The notes beneath the pieces were generated by a model, which did not search any database, had not been told where the DNA came from, and saw nothing but the letters and a program-made list of their open reading frames with translations. 22,369 nt of DNA, from NCBI GenBank assembly GCA_003504855.1, contig DNZD01000328.1, positions 1 through 22,369 on the forward strand, in the 5' to 3' direction. The DNA comes from Cytophagales bacterium. Lineage in GTDB: Bacteria; Bacteroidota; Bacteroidia; Cytophagales; Cyclobacteriaceae. A program made the translations under genes and the position numbers. Of this stretch, positions 7,649 to 14,395 are shown one piece after another (position 1 is the first letter of the stretch; every line of letters begins with the position of its first letter).

Positions 7649-8380
7649 ATGAAGAAGTGGGTTATTCTCACCTTGTTTGGAGTAGGCTTTTGCTGTGCGG
7701 CGCATGCACAGACGCAGGACAGCTATGAGTATAATTCTGAGTTTACCTGGGGCGTGAATAAAAATTCTTCGGGAGGGTTGATTGGGGGCTTTGTTTTTAA
7801 AAAGGCCCGAAAGCTCAATGATCGGTTACTGGAGACCTACGGCCTGGAGATCATGAATGTGAAGCATCCACAGGAGACCCGCAAAAATTCAAGGGCCACC
7901 GGGAATCCGTTCATATACGGGAAAAGCAACTATCTCTATGCCCTCAGATTCCAATATGGTCGTGACCTGATCTTGTTCACCAAAGCTCCGCAGCAGGGTG
8001 CTGAAATCAAGTTGGTGCTGGCCGCCGGACCTTCGATGGGCATTGTAGCACCTTACTATATCGAGCGTTCGGTAGACAACAGCTTTTTTCAGACTGTTAA
8101 AGAGCAGTACAACCCGAATAACCCGCAGGACAGTTTCAACAACATCCTTGGCACTGGCAACCTTTTTCAAGGCCTTGGCGAATCGACCATTCAAATGGGG
8201 GCCAATTTTAAGGTTGGGCTAAATTTTGAGTTGGGCACCCAAAAATCTCAGGTGGCTGGCTTTGAGGTGGGATTTTTGCTGGATGCCTACGCCAAAAAGG
8301 TGGTTTTGATGCCCACCACGACTAATGGAAACCTGTTTCCAACGGTGTATTTCACCATGTTCTACGGATCACGGAAATAG
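7649..8380 (+). CDS. predicted outer-membrane beta-barrel protein of unknown function
   Basis: This 243-residue protein has a clear signal peptide (MKKWVILTLFGVGFCCAAHA, cleavage before QTQ). The mature chain shows alternating hydrophobic and polar residues in strand-like stretches, for example SEFTWGVN, GGLIGGFVF, YLYALRFQYGRDLIL and IKLVLAAGPSMGIV. It ends in an aromatic-rich strand, VYFTMFYG. That pattern suggests a small barrel of eight to ten strands. I recognise no named family. The Cys pair in the signal peptide does not look like a lipobox. It stands alone between the divergent osmC-like gene and the first TonB gene. Confidence 0.75.
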   Translation: MKKWVILTLFGVGFCCAAHAQTQDSYEYNSEFTWGVNKNSSGGLIGGFVFKKARKLNDRLLETYGLEIMNVKHPQETRKNSRATGNPFIYGKSNYLYALRFQYGRDLILFTKAPQQGAEIKLVLAAGPSMGIVAPYYIERSVDNSFFQTVKEQYNPNNPQDSFNNILGTGNLFQGLGESTIQMGANFKVGLNFELGTQKSQVAGFEVGFLLDAYAKKVVLMPTTTNGNLFPTVYFTMFYGSRK

Positions 8381-8440
8381 CTGGATTTCCAATTTTTCTC
8401 AATTTTTTGTGACGAAATGGCCAATAGTGGATTCTGTTGT

Positions 8441-8448
8441 TATATTTG
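8441..8448 (+). promoter_or_regulatory. Bacteroidota -7 box upstream of the first tonB gene
   Basis: TATATTTG matches the Bacteroidota -7 consensus TAnnTTTG exactly and lies 23 bases before the ATG at 8472. A -33 box is poor: only ATGG at 8417-8420, with 20-base spacing. The implied 5' leader would be about 18-20 bases. Confidence 0.45.
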
Positions 8449-8471
8449 AAATCCTAAAACCGTGAATCTGT

Positions 8472-9146
8472 ATGGAAGCTAAGAAATCTGACAGCGCTGA
8501 TTTGACGAAAAAGTCGAGCTTTTTCTTCAGCATTGGCTTGTCCGTAACGATGGCCATTGTGTTGATGGCTTTTGAGTATCGCCAAGGCGACGAGGGCGCA
8601 TTGGATCTCGTGACGAAGAATACCAACGCCTTTGAGGAGACGCTGGAAGTTCCTCCCACTGACCAGGCTCCTCCCCCACAGCCGGTTGTCCAGCAACCTC
8701 AGGTAGTTGAGGTTCCTGATGAGGAAGAAATTAAGGACGATATCAAAGTAAACCTTGACGTTGAGGTTACCGATGAGACTAAAGTTGAGACCATCGTAGT
8801 GCAGGCGGAAGAAGCCAAAGAAGAGACAGACGAAATCTTTACTGTGGTTGAAGAGTCTGCCGCTCCGAAAGGAGGCATGCAGGCATTCTACAAGTTTGTT
8901 TCGGATAAGATTAAATACCCCGCTCAGGCCCGTCGTATGGGTATTGAAGGCCGTGTGTTTGTGGAGTTTGTAATTAACAAAGATGGTTCGTTGTCTGATG
9001 TTCGCGCCATCAAAGGTATCGGTGCTGGTTGTGATGAAGAAGCGGTTCGTATCGTACAGTCATCACCCGCCTGGAGCCCAGGCAAACAACGTGGTAAGCC
9101 TGTGAAGCAGCGCTATACGTTGCCAATCATTTTTAAGCTTGGCTAA
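8472..9146 (+). CDS. TonB family energy transducer, copy 1
   Basis: TonB carries proton-motive energy from ExbB/ExbD in the inner membrane to TonB-dependent receptors in the outer membrane. This 224-residue protein has a short cytoplasmic N-terminus and one membrane helix (residues 17-34, FFFSIGLSVTMAIVLMAF). A Pro-rich and then acidic periplasmic spacer follows (58-130), and a TonB C-terminal domain (about 135-224) with KYPAQARRMGIEGRVFVEF and a final LPIIFKLG strand. The YP motif that contacts receptor TonB boxes is present. The spacer is unusually acidic (EEEIKDD, EAKEETDE). ExbB/ExbD genes are not nearby. A close paralogue follows after a terminator. Confidence 0.92.
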   Translation: MEAKKSDSADLTKKSSFFFSIGLSVTMAIVLMAFEYRQGDEGALDLVTKNTNAFEETLEVPPTDQAPPPQPVVQQPQVVEVPDEEEIKDDIKVNLDVEVTDETKVETIVVQAEEAKEETDEIFTVVEESAAPKGGMQAFYKFVSDKIKYPAQARRMGIEGRVFVEFVINKDGSLSDVRAIKGIGAGCDEEAVRIVQSSPAWSPGKQRGKPVKQRYTLPIIFKLG

Positions 9147-9163
9147 TCCTGATAGCATCAATG

Positions 9164-9197
9164 AAAAAAAACCTGCCTCAACCGGCAGGTTTTTTTA
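9164..9197. terminator. strong symmetric intrinsic terminator between the two tonB genes
   Basis: ACCTGCC (9171-9177) pairs perfectly with GGCAGGT (9184-9190) around the 6-base loop TCAACC. The stem is flanked by seven A on the left and six further T on the right, so it can extend by A-T pairs and can end transcripts from either direction. It begins 18 bases after the tonB copy 1 stop, so the two tonB genes are probably separate transcription units. Confidence 0.88.
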
Positions 9198-9258
9198 TGT
9201 CCGACAGTGACCGATTTCTGATTTGTGCATTCTGGGTTTACACCAAATGTTGCAAATC

Positions 9259-9921
9259 ATGGAAGCCAAGAAGAACCCCGCCGCTGATCTTGCCAGGAAA
9301 TCATCCTATTTCTTCAGCATAGGATTAGTGATTGCCCTTTCACTGGTGATCGCCGCTTTTGAATGGGAATCTCACCCGCGGTTATCAATTCCCGGAGACC
9401 CCGGAACTCAACAGGAGCCAACCATTATCAAACCGATTACTGATGTTGCCAAACCGCAGGTTCCCAAAGTGGTTGTCAATCCCAAGCTGGTTGAGGTTGA
9501 TAAGGACACTCCAATAGATTCAGGCATAGTAATACCCGACATCATTGAATTCATCCCCGGGGAGGATATGGAACCAGCCCCTCCACCTAAGGAAGACACC
9601 GATATACCAGTGGACTTTGTTGAATTCCCGGCAACACCAGCTGATGGATTTCATGGCTTCTACCGTCGCATGAGTGAAGAAATCAAATATCCGACGCAGG
9701 CAAAAAGAGGCGGAATTGAAGGCCGGGTATTCGTTCAGTTTATAGTGAATCGCGATGGGTCGCTAAGTGACGCTATCGTACTCAAAGGTATTGGTGGTGG
9801 ATGTGATGAAGAAGCGCTACGGGTAATACGTTTGTCACCCGCCTGGAAACCTGCGCAGCAGAGTGGCCGAATGGTGAGACAGCGATTCACGCTGCCCGTC
9901 ATTTTCAGCTTAAAACACTAA
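9259..9921 (+). CDS. TonB family energy transducer, copy 2
   Basis: This 220-residue paralogue of the preceding gene starts MEAKKNPAADLARKSSYFFSIG, nearly parallel to copy 1 (MEAKKSDSADLTKKSSFFFSIG). That is why the ATG at 9259 is preferred over an earlier in-frame TTG at 9223. One membrane helix spans about residues 17-34. The periplasmic spacer (35-128) is Pro- and Val-rich and unlike that of copy 1. The TonB C-terminal domain (about 130-220) has KYPTQAKRGGIEGRVFVQF and a terminal LPVIFSL strand. The C-terminal domains are strongly alike, so the pair arose by duplication, and the spacers then diverged. It converges on chrA with a 4-base overlap of stop codons. Confidence 0.9.
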   Translation: MEAKKNPAADLARKSSYFFSIGLVIALSLVIAAFEWESHPRLSIPGDPGTQQEPTIIKPITDVAKPQVPKVVVNPKLVEVDKDTPIDSGIVIPDIIEFIPGEDMEPAPPPKEDTDIPVDFVEFPATPADGFHGFYRRMSEEIKYPTQAKRGGIEGRVFVQFIVNRDGSLSDAIVLKGIGGGCDEEALRVIRLSPAWKPAQQSGRMVRQRFTLPVIFSLKH

Positions 9922-11111
9922 AGCAGCCATCCCACGAAAAGGCCAATGATGATAATCAGTCCGGATGGTATGCGCGTAAAAGAAAGCAGACAGAAGGTAG
10001 CGATCACAAACGCATAGGTAGACAGCAGGTTATCGAGGGGTTGAAACATAAAGATGGCGGCCGCAGTGACGAGGCCGGCACTAGCGGCAGTGATTCCTTC
10101 CAACGAGGCGCGAACTGCCCTGTATTTTTTCAGGCTGTCCCAAAACCTAATCAGGAAGAAGATCAGGAATGTGCCAGGCAGGAAGATGCCGGCTGCGGAG
10201 AGAAAAGCGCCTGCAACTTGTCCGGAGATTCCGGCCTCTTTCATGGATAAGGCGCCGATGTAAGCACTGAATGAAAACACGGGGCCTGGAATCGACTGGG
10301 CGATTGCATAGCCCGAGAGGAATTCCCGGGAGGTGATGTAGTGTTTTAGTTCAACAAATTCAGAATACAGCAAAGGTGTAAGCACTTGTCCGCCCCCAAA
10401 GATGAGGCTTCCATTCCGGTAAAAATTTTCAAACAGGCGGATGGGGAGACTGTGGGTCAAACCACCAACGGTTGCAGCTACAATCAGCACGCCGGCCCAG
10501 AGTGCAAAGTTTTCCCATCGGATACGGATTGGTTCCTTCTCTGCTTTGGGCTGTGCTTTGTACTTGAATGCGGTGACTACACCTGCCAGAATCAGTGCTA
10601 TGGGATAATAAAATGGTGCAAACCGGGGGGAGTATTGAAACACAAAATACGAGGATACTGCAGCCAGTATCATGAGTACAATGCCGGTACGGGTATGCAC
10701 CGTTTTAATACTCATCGTGTAGGCTGCATAGGATACAAACCCCACGGCCATCGCTGGCACAAATCGTGTGAAAGCCAGGGACAGATGCCGTTGTTCAAAG
10801 GAATTCATGATGAGTGCCGCGATGGTCATGAGCACGACGGCCGGAAGCATCCATACCAGCAGGGTCAGGTAAGCCAGGTTGGGTCCACCGATTTTAAAGC
10901 CGATAGCTGTAAGGGTCTGGGTTGAGGTAGGGCCCGGAAGAACCTGACACAGGGAATTGATTTCCATCAAATCTTCTTCAGTCAGGTACTTTCTTTTGTG
11001 GACAAGGACTTTCAGGAAATGAGCAATATGTGCCTGCGGGCCTCCGAATGTGGTAACGGCCAGCATGGCGACGTCTTTAAGGAAGATTAGATATCGTACG
11101 CTTTGAATCAA
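9918..11111 (-). CDS. chrA: chromate efflux transporter, CHR family, two-domain type
   Basis: ChrA exports chromate, driven by proton-motive force. This 397-residue membrane protein has the duplicated CHR architecture. The first half holds FGGPQAH (22-28) and the PGPTS motif (59-63). The second holds FGGGQVLTPLL (238-248) and SIPGPV (273-278). About ten to twelve hydrophobic segments are visible. The start is a TTG at 11111: the frame is closed upstream by TAA, the next ATG (11069) would cut off the first helix, and family members begin with residues like these (YLIFLKDV). The CHR family is broad, so chromate specificity is inferred from family membership. It is divergent from sod and convergent with tonB copy 2. 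Confidence 0.9.
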   Translation of the reverse strand: MIQSVRYLIFLKDVAMLAVTTFGGPQAHIAHFLKVLVHKRKYLTEEDLMEINSLCQVLPGPTSTQTLTAIGFKIGGPNLAYLTLLVWMLPAVVLMTIAALIMNSFEQRHLSLAFTRFVPAMAVGFVSYAAYTMSIKTVHTRTGIVLMILAAVSSYFVFQYSPRFAPFYYPIALILAGVVTAFKYKAQPKAEKEPIRIRWENFALWAGVLIVAATVGGLTHSLPIRLFENFYRNGSLIFGGGQVLTPLLYSEFVELKHYITSREFLSGYAIAQSIPGPVFSFSAYIGALSMKEAGISGQVAGAFLSAAGIFLPGTFLIFFLIRFWDSLKKYRAVRASLEGITAASAGLVTAAAIFMFQPLDNLLSTYAFVIATFCLLSFTRIPSGLIIIIGLFVGWLL

Positions 11112-11162
11112 GTCAGGAGCAAATGGTGGTGGTTAAAGCTATATAATTTTAGGTAAATTTAA

Positions 11163-11189
11163 CCCGGCTGCCACGGACAGGCGGGCCGG
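11163..11189. repeat. GC-rich imperfect hairpin in the chrA-sod intergenic region
   Basis: CCCGGCTGCC and GGCGGGCCGG form an imperfect 10-base stem (two mismatches, one G-T pair) around the loop ACGGACA. The rest of the 112-base gap is AT-rich (TATATAATTTTAGG, AAATTTAA), so the block stands out. It may be a dispersed intergenic (REP-like) element or part of the sod leader. Only one copy was seen in the window. Confidence 0.35.
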
Positions 11190-11223
11190 AAATAGTGTAA
11201 GCGCAAATCAAACCAATATCATT

Positions 11224-11934
11224 ATGAAAAAAATAGATCGCCGTCAGTTTGTGAAGGATTCGGTCAAGATTACATCTGCTCTCGCAGCGGGCATTACGGT
11301 GTTGTCGAATCCGGAAATCAGTGAAGCCAGGGAGGCGGGTTATGTTTTTTCTCAGTTGCCCTTGCCTTATGCCTACAAGGATTTAGAACCGCATATTGAT
11401 GCCATGACGATGGAGATTCATTACAGTAAGCATCATGCAGCGTACGTTAAAAATGTAAACGATGCGATTGCCGCCGAGCAAATTGCTTTTACAACGGAAG
11501 CCGAATTCTTTTCCAATGCATCCAAACTCTCAGCAAAAGCAAGAAATAACAGTGGCGGTGTGTGGAATCATAATTTCTTCTGGCAGGTAATGAAACCAGG
11601 GGGTGGCACACTCAATGGTAAAGTCACTGATGCTTTGGTTGCCGCCTTTGGTTCACCAGAAAAATTCAAAGAACAGTTCACAGCTGCCGCTACCGGGCAA
11701 TTTGGCTCAGGTTGGGCCTGGCTGGTAAAAGATGGTGGCAAACTTAGAATTGGATCAACACCCAATCAGGACAATCCGATGATGGACTCCAGTGCGTTCA
11801 AAGGAACACCCTTACTTGCCATCGATGTTTGGGAACATGCCTATTACCTCAAGTACCAGAATAAGCGCGCTGAATATGTTGCCAACTGGTGGAACGTGGT
11901 GAATTGGGAAGAAGTCGCTAAACGCCTGGCATAG
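11224..11934 (+). CDS. exported Fe/Mn-family superoxide dismutase with Tat signal
   Basis: SOD converts superoxide to O2 and H2O2. The 236-residue protein starts MKKIDRRQFVKDS, a twin-arginine motif (R6, R7, F9), followed by a hydrophobic stretch to about residue 28 and a likely cleavage region near SEA (33-35). The enzyme therefore probably folds in the cytoplasm with its metal and is then exported. The metal ligands are all present: H66 (EIHYSKHH), H116 (WNHNFFW), D201 and H205 (DVWEHAYY). A Gly-Gly before the second His, and Gln in NQDNPMM (about 182), resemble Mn-type rather than Fe-type enzymes, so Mn or cambialistic use is likely. Most family members lack the first 40 residues. Confidence 0.93.
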   Translation: MKKIDRRQFVKDSVKITSALAAGITVLSNPEISEAREAGYVFSQLPLPYAYKDLEPHIDAMTMEIHYSKHHAAYVKNVNDAIAAEQIAFTTEAEFFSNASKLSAKARNNSGGVWNHNFFWQVMKPGGGTLNGKVTDALVAAFGSPEKFKEQFTAAATGQFGSGWAWLVKDGGKLRIGSTPNQDNPMMDSSAFKGTPLLAIDVWEHAYYLKYQNKRAEYVANWWNVVNWEEVAKRLA

Positions 11935-11965
11935 TCTTTCAACCAAGCTGATAACAAACTCCCTC

Positions 11966-12445
11966 ATGGTACGATTACTCTGTTTAGTCCTGGCATTGAC
12001 CGGGTCACTCGCGATGTATGGTCAATCCACAGAGTCATTGACCATGGTTCCGCGGTTAGGCGGTGCGCACTTCGAATACCGCAAAGACACGAGCATTTTT
12101 GATGTAAGCCATCGTGAAGTACTCGATATCATGTTCAAAGATCAGCAGGCGTATGATTTGTTCAGAAAGGCGCGTAATCAATCCCGTGTCGCAGGGCTGA
12201 TGGGTTTTACAGGTGTCGGCATGGTAGTCGTTCCTTTGTTTACGGCGGCCACCGGTGGCGAACCAGAATGGGGACTTGCTGCAGGCGGTACTGCCTTGAT
12301 TGTGGCATCCATTCCGTTTCAACGAGCCTTTCGTCGTAATGCGCAAGAGGCAGTCGATGCCTTCAACAAAAGACATACCGCCTTCAAGCCACGGGTTGAC
12401 TATTATGTCGCCGGATTGGGAGCCCGGTTGGTGATTCGTTTTTAG
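11966..12445 (+). CDS. small exported/membrane protein of unknown function
   Basis: This 159-residue protein has an N-terminal signal peptide (residues 1-19, MVRLLCLVLALTGSLAMYG). A polar region with the segment QQAYDLFRKARNQSRVAG follows, then two Gly-rich hydrophobic segments (about 73-95 and 98-118, ending ASIPFQ), and finally a charged tail. The layout (AYxLFxKAK, Gly-rich helix, GGEPEWGLA, second helix, SIPF) reminds me of a common uncharacterised Bacteroidota family whose function is unknown. It lies 31 bases after sod and may share its transcript. Its stop overlaps that of the convergent ribD by four bases (TTAG). Confidence 0.7.
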   Translation: MVRLLCLVLALTGSLAMYGQSTESLTMVPRLGGAHFEYRKDTSIFDVSHREVLDIMFKDQQAYDLFRKARNQSRVAGLMGFTGVGMVVVPLFTAATGGEPEWGLAAGGTALIVASIPFQRAFRRNAQEAVDAFNKRHTAFKPRVDYYVAGLGARLVIRF

Positions 12446-13464
12446 TCCGGAAGAACTCTTACCAGGCGGTCTTCACCACATGGTAATTCAGGGAGGCGCT
12501 TCCCACGAATGGTGGGCGCGGATATTCCTTTACCAAAGGACTGTGTGGACCTGAAAATACAGGCTTCATCCCAAAGTCCTGCTTCGATAAATCGTTGAAG
12601 GGTTTGGCTTCCCCCCTCCACCAAAACAGATTGAATATTTCTTTTGTACAAATCATGCATTACCTGCTGGAGGAAATCGTGTTCATCCACACGCACCCGA
12701 ATCAGGTTGGTGTGTTCATCATGCTTGAGGAGGTTGTAGCACAACGTTGGCTGTGTACGATCAAAGACCTTTAATCCTGCGTCCAACCTGAGAAAACGGT
12801 CGAGCACCACACGCACCGGATTACGCCCGGACCAGTTGCGCACATTCAAAGCAGGGTTATCCAGTTTGGCTGTTGTGCTTCCCACCAGAATAGCGTCCTC
12901 TTCACTGCGCCAGCGATGAACCAACTGGCGGGAATACTCGCTGCTGATCCACTTTGATTCGAAGTTTTCTCTGGCCATAAAGCCATCTGAAGTCTCCGCC
13001 CATTTCAGCAGAACAAATGGGCGCCTTTTCTCTATCCAGGTAAAAAACCGCTTATTCAATTCCCGTCCCTCAGCGGCCAAAATGCCAGTTACCACTTCAA
13101 TACCAGCCTGCCGAAGGCGTTTGACCCCTTCACCGGAAACGAGTGGGTTCGTGTCCAGGTTAGCGATCACCACACGACCAACCTTCTTGCGAATGAGCAG
13201 ATCGGCACACGGAGGGGTTTTTCCCTGATGCGAGCAGGGTTCGAGGTTTACATACAGCGAAGATTGGGGCAGTAATGATTCGTCTTTCACCGCGGTGAGG
13301 GCATTTACCTCTGCATGAGCCAAGCCAAATTGTTGATGCCAACCTTCACCAATGATCTGGCTTTGATGAACAACAACGCAACCTACACGTGGATTAGGAC
13401 TGACCTGTCCAATGCCGATCCGGGCCAGTTCCAATGCCCGCTGCATGTAAATTTCATCCGTCAT
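12442..13464 (-). CDS. ribD: bifunctional riboflavin biosynthesis deaminase/reductase RibD
   Basis: RibD carries out two successive steps of riboflavin synthesis: deamination of the diaminopyrimidine from GTP, then NADPH-dependent reduction of the ribosyl chain. The 340-residue protein has the deaminase domain first (about 1-145) with the zinc site HAE (50-52) and PCSHQGKTPPC (C77, C86). The reductase domain follows (about 147-340, with LKWAETSDGFMA and LVEGGSQTLQ). The length is a little short of the usual 360-370, mainly at the C-terminus, where it ends LVRVLPD. No FMN riboswitch is visible upstream. Other rib genes are absent from the window. It is divergent from prmC. Confidence 0.95.
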   Translation of the reverse strand: MTDEIYMQRALELARIGIGQVSPNPRVGCVVVHQSQIIGEGWHQQFGLAHAEVNALTAVKDESLLPQSSLYVNLEPCSHQGKTPPCADLLIRKKVGRVVIANLDTNPLVSGEGVKRLRQAGIEVVTGILAAEGRELNKRFFTWIEKRRPFVLLKWAETSDGFMARENFESKWISSEYSRQLVHRWRSEEDAILVGSTTAKLDNPALNVRNWSGRNPVRVVLDRFLRLDAGLKVFDRTQPTLCYNLLKHDEHTNLIRVRVDEHDFLQQVMHDLYKRNIQSVLVEGGSQTLQRFIEAGLWDEACIFRSTQSFGKGISAPTIRGKRLPELPCGEDRLVRVLPD

Positions 13465-13521
13465 TGCGGTCGAAAGATGGAGGGGAACGTTTTAAAAACA
13501 AAACGATTCTCGTGATTGTCC

Positions 13522-13539
13522 GTAATCATGAGTAGATTA
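13522..13539. repeat. small inverted repeat just before prmC
   Basis: GTAATC and GATTAC are perfect inverted arms around ATGAGTA, ending one base before the prmC ATG at 13541. It could be an operator-like site or a weak leader hairpin. A six-base match may also be chance. Confidence 0.25.
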
Positions 13540-13540
13540 C

Positions 13541-14395
13541 ATGAAGATGACTGTCGACGCACGCATCTTGTTTCAGGAGCTTTATAAGAGCCTTACCCTT
13601 CCTGATAGCCGGGAGGAAAAAGAAGGTATTTTGTACTGGCTGTTGGAGCACACCCTTCGATTAACCCGCCCGGCGGTTCTTGCCGGTCTTCCGGTAGAAA
13701 TTAAAGAGCACCAGTTTGATCCGCTCGTAAAGCGCATTAACAGCCACGAGCCCATTCAGTATATTCTGGAAGAAGCCGAATTCTATGGCAGAAAGTTTCG
13801 CGTGACGCCTGATGTACTTATTCCAAGGCCCGAAACAGAAATTTTAGTGCAGCACGCCCTGGATTTTCTTCCTTCAGGGGTAGCCCGCAGGGTTCTGGAT
13901 ATAGGTACAGGCAGTGGCTGCATCGCCATAACCTTGTCGCTGGAGGCACCCTCTGCACAGGTACTGGCGACCGATATCAGTCCGGCGGCACTTCGGATTG
14001 CCGGCGAGAACGCAACACGGACTTGTGCGGACCTTGAATTTTTCCGGCATGACATTCTTACCCATTCCCTGGATTTCGGCCAGTTGGATATCGTCATCAG
14101 CAACCCGCCTTATGTCATGGAAAAAGAACGCAACGCCATGGCTCGTAATGTGCTGGATTTTGAACCCGCCACAGCCCTGTTTGTGCCCGATACCAATCCG
14201 CTCCTGTATTACGAGGCAATTGCTGCCAGATCATTCCCGGCGCTCAGCCCCAGAGGCGTTGTGCTGGTGGAGATCAACGAGCAATTAGGGCGCGAAACGG
14301 TGCAATGCTTCGAACGATCCGGCTATCAACAAGTGCGGCTTTTCAAAGACCTGGGTGGGAAGGACCGGGTTGTATGCGCGCAAAAATCCCTCTAA
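13541..14395 (+). CDS. prmC: peptide chain release factor N5-glutamine methyltransferase PrmC
   Basis: PrmC methylates the Gln of the GGQ motif in release factors RF1 and RF2, using S-adenosylmethionine, to speed translation termination. The 284-residue protein has the family's N-terminal helical domain (1-90) and then a Rossmann methyltransferase domain. It contains IPRPETE (94-100), the SAM motif DIGTGSG (120-126), TDIS (144-147) and the catalytic NPPY (188-191), which holds the substrate Gln. Length and motifs are typical. A second in-frame ATG at codon 3 (MTVDAR) is an equally possible start. The stop overlaps that of the convergent receptor gene by four bases (CTAA). Confidence 0.95.
   Translation: MKMTVDARILFQELYKSLTLPDSREEKEGILYWLLEHTLRLTRPAVLAGLPVEIKEHQFDPLVKRINSHEPIQYILEEAEFYGRKFRVTPDVLIPRPETEILVQHALDFLPSGVARRVLDIGTGSGCIAITLSLEAPSAQVLATDISPAALRIAGENATRTCADLEFFRHDILTHSLDFGQLDIVISNPPYVMEKERNAMARNVLDFEPATALFVPDTNPLLYYEAIAARSFPALSPRGVVLVEINEQLGRETVQCFERSGYQQVRLFKDLGGKDRVVCAQKSL

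Noticed and set aside
9223..9258. An earlier in-frame start (TTG) for the second tonB gene
   Set aside because: The paralogue begins MEAKK directly before the conserved KKSS/RKSS and membrane helix, which fixes the start at 9259.
10386..10925. A 179-codon plus-strand frame opposite chrA
   Set aside because: The minus strand encodes a convincing CHR transporter across the whole stretch. The opposite frame is rich in Cys, His and Gly with no domain, as expected of a shadow.
13465..13540. Possible FMN riboswitch or promoter for ribD
   Set aside because: The gap is only 76 bases, too short for an FMN aptamer, and shows none of its conserved elements. The best -7-like octamer on the minus strand (TCGTTTTG) has one mismatch and no -33 box.
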